Below are positions 16,927 to 26,758 of a DNA stretch of 64,000 nucleotides, piece by piece. How positions within the stretch are numbered: position 1 is the stretch's first letter; each line of letters starts with the position of its first letter. Origin of the DNA: CAZWSX01 sp964636985 (GTDB taxonomy: Bacteria; Planctomycetota; Planctomycetia; Pirellulales; Pirellulaceae). The position numbers and the translations under genes were made by a program. Under the pieces are notes generated by a model. It was not told the origin of the DNA. It made no database searches and was given only the letters and a program-made list of their open reading frames with translations. Location: assembly GCA_964636985.1 (NCBI GenBank), contig CAZWSX010000008.1, forward strand, positions 124,001 through 188,000, given 5' to 3'.

Positions 16927-17184
16927 TCTCAATACTCCTCATCACTGGTGAACAAAAGCATGACCGCGCAGAACGTACGCGGTCGTTATAGGCAACTCAA
17001 CCAGCGTATTTTATCCATCGACTTTTGGCGAACAAGTAAGGGATGCGCTGTAACTGGCAAACAAGATGCCAAAAGGTTGAGAAGTCGCCCCCCGCATCGG
17101 GGAGATGCAACGAAGACACCCCACCAAGTAAAGCGAAAAGGGTAAAGGTGCGCAACAAAATCGGCAAAAGTTTTTTGCGACTTT

Positions 17185-18006
17185 TTAGAAGTTGCGGCTC
17201 GGAGGTGGGTTGTCGCTCGGGCTTGTTGGGAGATCTGTGTGCGTGACGCTCATGCCATCTGACGCCCGAACATGGATCTCGTAGCGCTTCCCCTTCTTCG
17301 CGGGGAAGCTATTGGCTTGCCCATGAGCGGAGCGGATGCCGAACTCCTTCGCTTTGGCATCGTCGTTCGCCAAGGTCCAGAAATTCTCCCAAATTTCGCG
17401 CTCAAAGGCCGACATCTTGCCACCGGTGGCATAGGCCTTGGGGCGCTCTCCCACGTTATCGAGCGTGAATCCTTTTTCGGGCGCGAGCTTGTCGGTAAAG
17501 ATGCGATCGAACAGGAAGAGTGTCGCCCCTTTGTCGACGTCCGCCTCTTCGACGTATTGGTCCTCGAACTTCACCAGACGGTAGTCGACGTACACCAACT
17601 CGCCTGGCAGGATGAATTGCCGTGGCTTATCCACGGGGTGGCCGTCGCTCGTGAGCTCCTGGAACTCGATATGGGTTCGGATTTCGCCGGTGGCTTCGTC
17701 GGTCTTTTGATCGATGACGTCGATCGTGGCGACCCGCTGGGTCACTTTGAGGGCCCGCATGGCGGCTGCGAGTTTGGAGATCTTGATCTCCTTTTCGCGG
17801 ATCGTTTGCTGCTGCTCTTCGATCTTGGCGCTTTGCTCTTTGACTTTTTCTTCGGCGATCTTCAGGTTTTGCGCGCTCACTTCCTTTTCGTGGTAAAGGT
17901 TGTAGCCGTAGTACCCCCCTGCTCCGACACCGCCTACCAAGACCAAGGCGAGGCCCGTACGGACGGCGCTGTTGACTGTTTTGACGGTTTCTAGAACTTC
18001 GCCCAT
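17185..18006 (-). CDS. membrane-anchored coiled-coil protein, unknown
   Basis: 273 residues. A hydrophobic segment at about 17-36 (LALVLVGGVGAGGYYGY) anchors the protein. A coiled coil at about 40-88 follows, rich in Glu, Lys and Gln. The remaining 180 residues look globular, with beta-rich sequence such as HIEFQELTSDGHPVD and GELVYVDYRLVKFED. AAGG precedes the ATG. It is separated by about 250 bases from each neighbour, so it is probably its own transcription unit. The topology fits an extracytoplasmic domain held off the membrane by the coil. I know no function. Confidence 0.7.
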   Translation of the reverse strand: MGEVLETVKTVNSAVRTGLALVLVGGVGAGGYYGYNLYHEKEVSAQNLKIAEEKVKEQSAKIEEQQQTIREKEIKISKLAAAMRALKVTQRVATIDVIDQKTDEATGEIRTHIEFQELTSDGHPVDKPRQFILPGELVYVDYRLVKFEDQYVEEADVDKGATLFLFDRIFTDKLAPEKGFTLDNVGERPKAYATGGKMSAFEREIWENFWTLANDDAKAKEFGIRSAHGQANSFPAKKGKRYEIHVRASDGMSVTHTDLPTSPSDNPPPSRNF

Positions 18007-18258
18007 GACGCGTACCTTGCAGGCATTTTCTATCCTAGCGAGCGATCGCTAGTTTAACAGGAATCGTCTCAAAGATACGTCATTCTGGGACAATTGTGAG
18101 CGTTGGCGGCGTCGAAATTGCCCGTCAGACCGTGCGCAAATGGCCCCTGGGTTTGTGAGACTGGTGGTGCGCTTCACCTGGCCGCGTTTTAGTCTTTTAG
18201 AAGTGTTTCACCTAAGGAAGTGACCGTGGAAGAGGGGGCGTTACGCTCTCCAGTAACC

Positions 18259-18942
18259 TCAGTGATCGCGGGCTGCGAAGAGCGCTGCGCCAGGTTTCGA
18301 TAAGCCTGCCTTGGGGTCGGGTGACACCGCGTGATTCACCGCCGCGATGATCTCATCGGTGATATCGAGACTTTCCTTATGGTAGACCACTGCACGAGCG
18401 AGACCTAGTCGAACGGAATTTGGATCGCTAGCTTTCATCTCGGCATGCATCACTTTCAAGATCAGCGAGATCGCTTTTTCTTCCGCAATCGCTTTGCAAT
18501 TCGCTTCGATTTCCTGGTACGTCTCGAAGTAGATCAAGGCCTCGCCCTCGGCTAGCGATTTTTGTTCCAATTCCAGCGTCTGAATGAGGTCACTCTCGCG
18601 TTTTTCGATCCTGGCTTTCTCTTCTTCGGTCTGCGCGCTACCTTCTTTTTTGGCGAATTCATCCTGCATGCGCTTCAGTTCGGCCTGCTCCGTCTTAGCC
18701 GTCGCCTCAAGCTCCTTAAACCGTTCGCCTAGCTCCTTGAATCGCTGCTGAAACTTTTCATGCTTTTCGAACACCATGTTGATGTCGATCAGTGCCACCT
18801 TGGCGTTGCCGGCATCTTTTTCAGCATCCAGATGGGCGACGAGTGTCGTGTCGACCCGCCGCGGCACAGGATCTCCTGGAAGATTCGTCAGTACCAAAGC
18901 AACCAGGCCAATTGCGCAGAGACAAAGGGTGCGAGATACCAT
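18259..18942 (-). CDS. Skp/OmpH-like periplasmic chaperone
   Basis: 227 residues with an N-terminal signal sequence (about 1-22). After it comes the short strand KVALIDINMVFEKHEKFQQ that opens Skp/OmpH proteins, then a long charged coiled coil (about 60-130, rich in Glu, Lys and Gln). A C-terminal helix-strand return ends near ESLDITDEIIAAVNHA. Length and layout match the family, which holds unfolded outer-membrane proteins in the periplasm as a trimer. The C-terminal 25 residues are an extra Pro/Ala-rich tail. It lies downstream of the FG-GAP protein with a 125-base gap, possibly in the same unit. Confidence 0.75.
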   Translation of the reverse strand: MVSRTLCLCAIGLVALVLTNLPGDPVPRRVDTTLVAHLDAEKDAGNAKVALIDINMVFEKHEKFQQRFKELGERFKELEATAKTEQAELKRMQDEFAKKEGSAQTEEEKARIEKRESDLIQTLELEQKSLAEGEALIYFETYQEIEANCKAIAEEKAISLILKVMHAEMKASDPNSVRLGLARAVVYHKESLDITDEIIAAVNHAVSPDPKAGLSKPGAALFAARDH

Positions 18943-19067
18943 AGCGCGTCCAATCCTTGGCTAGAGAGTCCTTCAAAGAAGCGATGGCTCCCAACAGGTC
19001 CATCGGTTCGCGTCACCATAGCAATGACACTTCGCTATTGCTAGCTGCGCCGCCCGGTTTGGCCGCA

Positions 19068-22000
19068 TTAGTAATGTGACTCGATCGGCGGCGTGACCTG
19101 CTCCACCGGAGCCGATCCTCGCGTCGTCGGGCCAGGCAGTGTCTTGGACGTGGGATGCAACGCCCGCCAAAACTCGGCCCACGATGTTTGCCGGCTGCGG
19201 CCAGCGGCTTGCCTGGTCTCTCGGGTGACGAACGCATCGAGAGAGTCGCCCTCGTTTGTGGGGAGCGGTGGATAAGTGGCCATGCTGACATAGGGGAGCG
19301 GCTCGACCATTTGTCCGCAGATGGTGTGCAGGTCGGCGTCTTTGTCCCAGCCCACGGCGTGCAGCAGGAAATCGCGTTTCCAACCGGACGGCAACTCGGG
19401 AAGCTGCGAACCGTCGAAGCGGATGGTTACTTCGTCGCCGGCGCCCATGCACAAGATGAAATCATCTTCGGCCGTCAGGAAATTTGCCGCCGGCCCATAG
19501 TTGGTGAATTGGCCTGCCATCGGCGCCCACTGCGACGACTTCACGACTCGCCGGTAATCGTAATAGTCGGGAGCGTGATCAGGTTGCGGAACGATCCGCG
19601 AGAAGCCCCGATAGTGAAGGTCGGCCTCGGCGACTGACATGGTGTTAGTTCGCACTTCGGCAGGCGCTTCGTCAACCGTAAAGAACGCCTCGTCCCAATA
19701 GAGTTGCCCCGTCGATGCAACACGAACGCGATAATCGTTCGTAGCAAAAGCCTTTGAAAGGTCGATCGCGATCGTTTTCGTCTTGCCGCCTGGAAACCCG
19801 ACGAAGGCTTGCGCTTCGCGCCAGTTGCCCTCGGCGTCGGGCGTAAGGACGTAAGGAAATCGCGGCCCATCGAGTTCCGGGTTTTGCGAAAGACTGATGT
19901 TGATGGTGACATCGGTCGGGAACACCCAGCCTGTCAGAAAGAGCGTGATCTGCTGTGGCGACTTCCCGTCGCGTGCCAGTTCGCCAAGATCGAGCTCGAT
20001 GAAGTGGGGCTCGACACGCCCTTGTTGAATCTGGCGATCCCATGGTCGCAGGAACACGTTGTCGCGTTTTGACAGTTTCGGCAGGACGTCGCGCCCCTGT
20101 TGGTTGACGGCCGATAGCGGATATCTTCGCTGGCGAACCGTGTGGACCTTGTAGGCCGCAATGTCGGGCGGGCCTACTTTTTCGTTCGAGTAGACTTCGA
20201 CATCCGCCGGATGATCGACGGCGATCAACTCGACGTGGTCTAAATAGGTCGCCTCCCACAGCTCTTCGGTGATCTGGATCTCGTACTGACCATTTTTTGG
20301 TGCAAGCGATTCGCCAGGAACCAGAATGTATTCCCACGGACGACACGGTGCGAGGACCCCTTCGGTAACTTGCATCCCAATCGGCGCCGCCCACAGGCAA
20401 TCGGTGACGAACTCAATCCGCTCGCCGTTGAAGGCGTAAAGATAAGGGCACGATCCTTTGAGGATGGCGTGCTCGCAAAGCATTTGGTTCGCCCCCGGGC
20501 GAACCAAAGTTTGGGGCATGCCATTAGGCCAAACGATGCGGACGATATCGGCCTGCCGCTGCGCGCCGATGCCGAAATGCGTGTGCTGCCGCGTGACAAC
20601 TTGTGCCTGGTAACGTCCACCGCCACGAACTTCGACCAGCGAACCAATGCCGTTGTTATTGTTGCGCCCCTTGTTGTCGGCCAGGCCGACGGCGCACAAG
20701 CTGATCCAGCCCGCTCCATCGACCGGCTTGTCGGGCGACGTGAGTAATTCGTTCTTCACGACCACTATGCCCTGGTCGTCGACAGCCAGCAGATCGAGAT
20801 CGCCGTCACCATCGATATCGCCGCAATCCAGGGAAATCGCAGCGTTGTTCGCCACCTGCCCTACAAGTGGATGTTCAAGGAACCCGCCGTCCGCCGTACC
20901 TTGAAGAGTCGAGAGCTGGCCATTCGACGAAATGGCGATCACATCCTGAATGGCATCGTGGTTGGCGTCGAACACAATCATCTGAGCCGCGGCTGCTTCG
21001 TACTTGGCCTCGCTCATGGGCCGGACCGATGGGCCGGCATGGGTGGCCGTGAGGACGCGGTGAACGGCGCCCTCGCCTGCCGAAACGAGATCCCACGAGA
21101 CATTGCCGTCGAGTTCTGCCACAGCTAAATGTTTCGAAGGAGCCAAAGCGGCGAACGAGGCATCGTCCGCGAACGAACGCCAGTGAACAATGCCATGCCG
21201 CATGTTTTCCAGGATGCCGATCGACTGTTTGTCCTCGCCGGCAACGATGAAGTCGATGTCGAGATCGCGATCCCAGTCGACGGCGACGATGCTGGTGATG
21301 CTCAAATCAGTTGGCGGCAATCGCGACCATTTGCTGACGTCGCGAAAGCGAAAGATGCCGAGGTTCGACCAGAGTTGGATTCCATGTTTGCCTGCCAGGA
21401 CCAGATCGAGATCGGAATCATGGTCGAAGTCGACCGCGACCGCCAGAAGGACGTCGCGCACGGCTTTCAGCGTTTCGTTTTGTTCTCGACGCGAAAACGT
21501 GAGGGCCTTTCCGGGAACGTCGAGTTCGTTTTGAAACACTTCGACGCCGAAGTCTCCATACACTACGAAGTCGAGCGGACCCATTTCGCAGCGGCCGTTC
21601 GACCGAACGCAGCCGACATAGGCGGTGTTTCCCTTGGCCCCTTCGGGGAGCTGCGAAACGGCCAGCGGTGGATTATCCCCAAAGTTGGCCTTGCCCGAGT
21701 TCTCGTCGTAGCGCTCCAGGTCGATGGCCAGGAAGCCACGCACTCCCGCGGGCGTTTCGACTTCCGTCGCGAGTGCGAACGACTCATCGCTCGCTTGCAG
21801 CCAGACTTCGAGGCCCTGATTGTGCGCCGCAACAATATCGAGCCGGCCATCGAGGTTGATGTCGTGGAGCTGCGCGGCGACGTATTTTCTATCGCTGGGC
21901 TGAAACGCATACGTTGGCTTCGCAAACGCGATCGCATGTGGTTTCGCGGTTGAGTCGTCGGTTGCTTTCGCTGCGCCACTGACCCTTGCTACAATTGCCG

Positions 22001-23012
22001 GTTCGTCGCGAAACTGGAAGAGCGTGAAATCGAGCTCGTGCCGATTCAGTCGCTGGCGATCTGACCGGACGACGTCGCGCGTTTTGACCACGTTGTCCAA
22101 AACGGTCAAAGCTTTTTCGAGCTGCTTGAAATCTTTCTTCTCAGCCAGGTCGCGACAATTGGCCAGGAGTTCGGCGGCATCCGTGTCGGATGCATCGGTC
22201 AGGTTGATCGCGTCGGCCAGCGGCTCCAACACGGGCTTGGCTTCGGTCAGGAGCTCTGCGCACTTGGGGTCGCGCTTCTTTGCGCTGCGGATCAAGTGGG
22301 CCAACACCGCAGCGATGTTGCCGGGTGCCGCGGCATAGGCCCTTTCGGCTGCCTTCTCGGCGAGTTCGGCCTGGTCCATGTGATTGGTTTCAATGGTCGA
22401 GTAAACCTCGTACCACAACGCGGCATCGGTTGCGGCGGTTTCGGCCGCGCGTTTGAGACGTTCGAGGCCGTCGTAGAGCAACTGCGTCTTTTGGTCGATA
22501 TCGGTGCTCTTAACCGCCTCGGCAAAGTCGATCCGCGCCTCCAAGACGTCCGTGGAAATCGCCTCGGGCTCGACCTTCCGCAGCGCCGCGATTGCTTGCC
22601 GGGCGTCGGCTAGTTTGCGCTCAAAGATCTCCTGCTTCTCCGATTCAGTGAGTTTCGCTTCGCCGCCCTCGGCAGCGTGCCCGTCGCTGGGCTTGAGATC
22701 TTTGTTGCTGGGGTCGCGTTTGAGGTCGAGAACGCGGAAGATCACTAAATCGCGAGCGCCCAAGGGATCGCCGGGAACTTCGGCCGCGATTTTCGCGAAA
22801 GCTTCTGCTGGGACCGCGACATCCCCTTGGTGCTCGTTTTCCAGTTCAGCGACCGCGCGGTTCTTAAGCGGGATGAGGGCGACGAGTCGCTGATCGGCCT
22901 CGAGCTTTTGTTGGCCTAGGTACCACGTCCCCCCCAAGTATCCGCCAACAGCCACAACTGCCACAACGGTCAGCAAGAGAAGGACCGGAAATCGCTTGGG
23001 TTGGTCGGCCAT
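19068..23012 (-). CDS. large membrane-anchored FG-GAP/ASPIC (CRTAC1-type) protein
   Basis: 1314 residues. A hydrophobic anchor lies at about 9-30, and about 60-320 is helical and TPR-like. Then come FG-GAP/VCBS calcium-binding blades with D-x-D-x-D-x-x-D loops: DINLDGRLDIV, DFDHDSDLDLV, DWDRDLDIDFI, DANHDAIQDVI and DIDGDGDLDLL. An ASPIC/UnbV region follows (IGSLVEVRGGGRYQAQ, then FGIGAQRQADIVRIVWPNG). The last 500 residues hold beta-rich sequence with DRQIQQGRVEPHFIELDLG. The CRTAC1 family is common in planctomycetes and is exported; its function is not established. Binding or adhesion is usual for such propellers, and that is inference here. Confidence 0.8.
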   Translation of the reverse strand: MADQPKRFPVLLLLTVVAVVAVGGYLGGTWYLGQQKLEADQRLVALIPLKNRAVAELENEHQGDVAVPAEAFAKIAAEVPGDPLGARDLVIFRVLDLKRDPSNKDLKPSDGHAAEGGEAKLTESEKQEIFERKLADARQAIAALRKVEPEAISTDVLEARIDFAEAVKSTDIDQKTQLLYDGLERLKRAAETAATDAALWYEVYSTIETNHMDQAELAEKAAERAYAAAPGNIAAVLAHLIRSAKKRDPKCAELLTEAKPVLEPLADAINLTDASDTDAAELLANCRDLAEKKDFKQLEKALTVLDNVVKTRDVVRSDRQRLNRHELDFTLFQFRDEPAIVARVSGAAKATDDSTAKPHAIAFAKPTYAFQPSDRKYVAAQLHDINLDGRLDIVAAHNQGLEVWLQASDESFALATEVETPAGVRGFLAIDLERYDENSGKANFGDNPPLAVSQLPEGAKGNTAYVGCVRSNGRCEMGPLDFVVYGDFGVEVFQNELDVPGKALTFSRREQNETLKAVRDVLLAVAVDFDHDSDLDLVLAGKHGIQLWSNLGIFRFRDVSKWSRLPPTDLSITSIVAVDWDRDLDIDFIVAGEDKQSIGILENMRHGIVHWRSFADDASFAALAPSKHLAVAELDGNVSWDLVSAGEGAVHRVLTATHAGPSVRPMSEAKYEAAAAQMIVFDANHDAIQDVIAISSNGQLSTLQGTADGGFLEHPLVGQVANNAAISLDCGDIDGDGDLDLLAVDDQGIVVVKNELLTSPDKPVDGAGWISLCAVGLADNKGRNNNNGIGSLVEVRGGGRYQAQVVTRQHTHFGIGAQRQADIVRIVWPNGMPQTLVRPGANQMLCEHAILKGSCPYLYAFNGERIEFVTDCLWAAPIGMQVTEGVLAPCRPWEYILVPGESLAPKNGQYEIQITEELWEATYLDHVELIAVDHPADVEVYSNEKVGPPDIAAYKVHTVRQRRYPLSAVNQQGRDVLPKLSKRDNVFLRPWDRQIQQGRVEPHFIELDLGELARDGKSPQQITLFLTGWVFPTDVTINISLSQNPELDGPRFPYVLTPDAEGNWREAQAFVGFPGGKTKTIAIDLSKAFATNDYRVRVASTGQLYWDEAFFTVDEAPAEVRTNTMSVAEADLHYRGFSRIVPQPDHAPDYYDYRRVVKSSQWAPMAGQFTNYGPAANFLTAEDDFILCMGAGDEVTIRFDGSQLPELPSGWKRDFLLHAVGWDKDADLHTICGQMVEPLPYVSMATYPPLPTNEGDSLDAFVTRETRQAAGRSRQTSWAEFWRALHPTSKTLPGPTTRGSAPVEQVTPPIESHY

Positions 23013-23144
23013 GACGGGTGATCATCGAAGATGGAAAGGAACCGCAACAGGCGCAGCAACCGAAGATGTTGGCCGAAGTGAGCCATTAGGGCAACGGGCC
23101 GTCGCCCGACAAACTTGACAGGCAACGAGACCACGGTGAGTACG

Positions 23145-24242
23145 TTACGGACTCGCCGTTGGTTTGCCGGTTGCGGCAACATCGAAGACGTGGCACGTTC
23201 CGCCGGTGGCTTTGGCGATGTGCGAGAGCGCCTCAGCGGCCTCCGGATAAGCCAGCTTACCGCGGCAGAAAAGGAGACAAATGATTTGCGTGCGCCCGGC
23301 GGCGGTTTCGATCAGTTTTTCTTGCTGACGTTTATTCAGCACCGGATCGGCGCCGTCGCTCACCAAAAAAATGACGTCGGGTGTAAGTCGCAGGGCCGAT
23401 TGCAAGGCCGCGAAGTGGTCGGTCGCCCCGTGTGAGCCCAAGCTTCCGAACAGTTCGGTCAGCTTACGGCGGTTGTCCTCGGTGGGCGCGGTCCAGTCGC
23501 GGCGGCCGAGCATCACCGTCTCTTCGTTGTAAATAATCACTTGGAATCGGTGGTTGCTCTGCAACTGGCCAACGGCCCTGGTGACTTCCTTTTGTGCACT
23601 TGTCAGCACGTTGAGACCTTGCGTCCCCATGCTTTTGGATCGATCGAGCGCGAACACGAATTTTCGCCCCGTCACCGGTGCCGTGCCGAACATGCCAATG
23701 GCTACCGGCGATCCCTGCGAGGCCTCCCTTTGTGCTCGCTCGGCTTCTCCCTTCAAAACTTCCGCGACGAGCTCCGGCGCCGCTTTACGCGCCTTGGAAC
23801 CCGCAGCCGGCCCCTCCCCTTTTGCCGAGGAAACCGCCGCCTGGCCAGGTTCGAACGGGAGCGGCGATTGCGTGCCAATCGCGTCGTTGAGCGAGGGAAC
23901 GGAAAACCCGCTTCCTGGAAGTCCTGTTCCTCGTTCGCCGGGGAGGCCGCCATCCCCTTCATCCTCCGCGGAAAACGACGCACTCGAAAATGGGACGTCC
24001 GCTACAAAATCGGCCTCGCCTGTCTCATCGAAATTGGAATGCGGCTCCAGTGGACTCTTAGGCGAGAAGCCCCGCAGCGTGACCGTCAATTGCGGCCCAA
24101 GATCGCCCGGCTCGGTGGAACGGATGGTCCACGTCGTGCAGCAAAACGCAATAAACAATAGGAAGGCGTGGAGCGAGGTCGAGATGCCCCACGACACCGG
24201 CTTTTCCCAAGCGACGTCCGGTTGTGGCGATCGTTCGGGCAT
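23145..24242 (-). CDS. membrane-anchored von Willebrand factor A protein
   Basis: About 365 residues from ATG 24242; a TTG at 24275 would add 11. A single membrane span is at about 20-38 (GISTSLHAFLLFIAFCCTTW). A low-complexity Pro/Gly/Ser-rich stretch (about 60-150) leads to a VWA domain with FALDRSKSMG, whose Asp-x-Ser-x-Ser is a complete MIDAS metal site. Further strands are FQVIIYNEETVML and DVIFLVSDGADPVLN. VWA domains bind protein partners through a metal. It faces away from the moxR cluster across a 400-base region, so it may be co-regulated with that VWA-rich operon. The partner is unknown. Confidence 0.75.
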   Translation of the reverse strand: MPERSPQPDVAWEKPVSWGISTSLHAFLLFIAFCCTTWTIRSTEPGDLGPQLTVTLRGFSPKSPLEPHSNFDETGEADFVADVPFSSASFSAEDEGDGGLPGERGTGLPGSGFSVPSLNDAIGTQSPLPFEPGQAAVSSAKGEGPAAGSKARKAAPELVAEVLKGEAERAQREASQGSPVAIGMFGTAPVTGRKFVFALDRSKSMGTQGLNVLTSAQKEVTRAVGQLQSNHRFQVIIYNEETVMLGRRDWTAPTEDNRRKLTELFGSLGSHGATDHFAALQSALRLTPDVIFLVSDGADPVLNKRQQEKLIETAAGRTQIICLLFCRGKLAYPEAAEALSHIAKATGGTCHVFDVAATGKPTASP

Positions 24243-24654
24243 GGGAGGTAAATGTTCGCGTACGGGAAATGGCAAGGGCGCGAAAAAACGGCACAGTCGG
24301 CGACAAACCTCCGCTCAAGGTATGTCTTAATGATACCAGCCGCTAAACCCCCGATTTACAATGCAGTGACACGCGACGCGGCCTAAAACCCGTTAGACTT
24401 TGATTTAGTGCAATTTAAGACGCTGTTAGGGGGAACCGCAAACCGCTCCCTATCGTCAAACCTAAGAAAACTTGTCTAAACCTTAAAACTGAGAGCGTTT
24501 CCTCTTCGTAACGGATCAGGAAGGCCGGATCGGAACGCGCTTCCCACAGACACTTGTCACAGAAACACTCGCCTCGCCGACGCGTTAATAGAAGACTCCC
24601 TTCGTCTTAAAACGCCATACCTCGACAACTCGATTGGACCCCTTGGAGCAGAGC
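24243..24654. other. intergenic region between divergent vwa and moxR genes
   Basis: About 410 bases that must hold the promoters of the minus-strand VWA gene and the long moxR operon. It is AT-richer than the genes, especially 24340-24490, with several TTTAG/TTAAG words. I could not fix a -35/-10 pair or an operator. Confidence 0.4.
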
Positions 24655-25713
24655 ATGAGCGGCCCCGTGACCTCGAATCAGGACGATCTGAAGACCCTGG
24701 AACAAGTGAGAAAGTCGTACGCAGCGTTGCGGGCAGAGCTATCAAAGATCATCGTCGGCCAGGGGGATGTACTCGAGCAATTGCTGATCGCCATTTTCTC
24801 GCAAGGACACTGCTTGCTCGAAGGCGTGCCCGGCCTCGCCAAGACGTTGATGGTGAGCTCGCTGGCTCGCTGCATGAAGTTGCAGTTCAACCGCATTCAA
24901 TTCACGCCCGACTTGATGCCTTCCGACATCACGGGAACGGAAGTCATTCAAGAGAACAAGGCCACGGGCGAGCGGGCATTCCGCTTTCTGAATGGGCCGG
25001 TGTTCGCCAACATCATCTTGGCCGACGAAATCAACCGCACGCCGCCCAAGACTCAGGCAGCTTTACTGGAAGCCATGCAAGAGCGGCAAGTTACCGTCGG
25101 CGGCCAGCGGCACGCGTTGCCTTCGCCGTTCTTCGTCCTCGCCACGCAGAACCCGATCGAGCAAGAAGGGACCTACACGCTTCCCGAAGCGCAGCAGGAC
25201 CGCTTTATGTTCAAGGTCTTTGTGCGGTATCCCAGCTACGACGAAGAGTTCCGCATCGCCGAATCGACCACGGCCGCCGCCAAGATCGAATTGAGCGAGA
25301 CCTTGTCGGTCGAAGACATTGCGCAAATGCAGAATCTCGTCCGCCGCATTCCGGCGCCGCCGCACGTGATTCACTACGCGCTGCGGTTGGTGCGGGCGAC
25401 CCGCGTTCACGAAGGAGATGCGCCCAAGTTCGTGAAAGAATGGGTCAGCTGGGGCGCCGGCCCCCGCGGCATGCAGTTTTTGCTGTTGGGTGCCAAGGCC
25501 AAGGCGATGCTCGAAGGGCGGACCACCGTTTCGACCGACGACATCAAGGCCGTCGCGCATCCCGTGCTGCGGCATCGCGTGATCACCAATTTCAATGCCG
25601 AATCGAGCGGCATGACATCCGACAAAGTGATCGACCGATTGCTCGAGGAAACACCGCTGCGTCAATCAGGCGACGAAATCGCGCCCGTCTTGGCTAAGGC
25701 GTTTGCATCGTAA
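24655..25713 (+). CDS. moxR: MoxR-family AAA+ ATPase
   Basis: 352 residues. The AAA+ core has Walker A EGVPGLAKT, the MoxR-type helix around FTPDLMPSDITGTEV, Walker B IILADEINRTPPKTQ and the family signature FVLATQNPIEQEGTYTLPEA. It is followed by an arginine-finger helix and a lid ending in ALAKAF-like sequence. ATG 24655 is chosen for its GGAG six bases upstream; a TTG 21 bases earlier is less likely. MoxR proteins act as chaperones that work with DUF58 and VWA partners in metal insertion, envelope stress or protein assembly. That set follows at once, so this is the first gene of the Bat-like operon. Confidence 0.93.
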   Translation: MSGPVTSNQDDLKTLEQVRKSYAALRAELSKIIVGQGDVLEQLLIAIFSQGHCLLEGVPGLAKTLMVSSLARCMKLQFNRIQFTPDLMPSDITGTEVIQENKATGERAFRFLNGPVFANIILADEINRTPPKTQAALLEAMQERQVTVGGQRHALPSPFFVLATQNPIEQEGTYTLPEAQQDRFMFKVFVRYPSYDEEFRIAESTTAAAKIELSETLSVEDIAQMQNLVRRIPAPPHVIHYALRLVRATRVHEGDAPKFVKEWVSWGAGPRGMQFLLLGAKAKAMLEGRTTVSTDDIKAVAHPVLRHRVITNFNAESSGMTSDKVIDRLLEETPLRQSGDEIAPVLAKAFAS

Positions 25714-25754
25714 GGGGCTGGAATCTGTCGCATCGCCAGGGAAAGTAAGGCCGC

Positions 25755-26678
25755 ATGTCCACGGTTGATTTACGACGACACGTCGATCCACGCACGCTCG
25801 ATCGCCTGACGCGGCTCGACTTGCGCGCTCGGCTGGTGGTCGAAGGTTTTTTAACGGGCCAGCATCGCAGCCCTTACAACGGGTTCGCCGTCGAGTTCGC
25901 CACCCACCGCGAGTACACGCCCGGCGACGATATCAAGCACATCGACTGGAAAGTCTGGTCGAAGACCGACCGGCTTTACATCAAGGAATACGAAGAAGAA
26001 ACCAACCTCAAGTGCACCATCATTCTCGATGCCAGCAAGTCGATGGCGTACGGCGAGAAGTGGAGCAAATACGATTACGGCGCAACGGCCGCCGCTAGCC
26101 TTGCCCACCTTCTCCAGCAGCAGCAAGACGCCGTTGGGCTACTCACGTTTCACAACAAGGTGGTGAAGTATCTGCCGCCGAGTTCGCATCCCAACCACTG
26201 GCGGTTGATGATCCAGGAGTTGGAGCAGACCAAGCCTTCTGACAAGTCGGATGTTCGCGATGTGTTCTTGCAACTGGCGGGGCAAATCAAACAGCGCGGC
26301 TTGATCGTGCTGGTGTCGGACTTGTTCGTCGATACCGAGTCGCTGGCCGAGGCGATCAAGCAGTTCCGGCTTCGTCGGCACGAAGTCCTCGTGTTCCACG
26401 TGATGCACGACGACGAACTCAAGTTCCCTTTTCAAGAGAACACGCTCTTCAAAGGGCTCGAAACCACCGACCAGCTGTTTACCGAGCCGCGAGCGCTGCG
26501 CAAGTCGTACCTGGATGCCGTCGAGTCGTTCCTGGCGCGGGTTCGTGGCATTTGTTCGGCCTCAGGCGTCGACTATATCCCGATGAACACGTCGCAGCCG
26601 CTTGATGCGGCGTTGGCTGGTTATTTGTCGTTCCGGCAGAAGGCTCGCCGCATTGCCGCCCGTCGCCCGGGAGGATAG
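25755..26678 (+). CDS. DUF58 protein (VWA-like partner of MoxR)
   Basis: 307 residues, soluble. The DUF58 signature appears near 58-80 as GDDIKHIDWKVWSKTDRLYI with KEYEEE after it. A VWA-like core carries IILDASKSMAYG (Asp-x-Ser-x-Ser), followed by QDAVGLLTF and LIVLVSDLF, the usual strand positions. AAGG precedes the ATG. It lies 41 bases after moxR, the standard pairing. Proteins of this group are clients or adaptors of MoxR; no enzyme activity is known. Confidence 0.9.
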   Translation: MSTVDLRRHVDPRTLDRLTRLDLRARLVVEGFLTGQHRSPYNGFAVEFATHREYTPGDDIKHIDWKVWSKTDRLYIKEYEEETNLKCTIILDASKSMAYGEKWSKYDYGATAAASLAHLLQQQQDAVGLLTFHNKVVKYLPPSSHPNHWRLMIQELEQTKPSDKSDVRDVFLQLAGQIKQRGLIVLVSDLFVDTESLAEAIKQFRLRRHEVLVFHVMHDDELKFPFQENTLFKGLETTDQLFTEPRALRKSYLDAVESFLARVRGICSASGVDYIPMNTSQPLDAALAGYLSFRQKARRIAARRPGG

Positions 26679-26758
26679 TCCTGGTGGATAGCGCTGGATG
26701 ATAGCCAGACGCCGCGTCGCGTTTTAGTTTCGCCCTTTATTGATTGCTCGTCTCGCAC

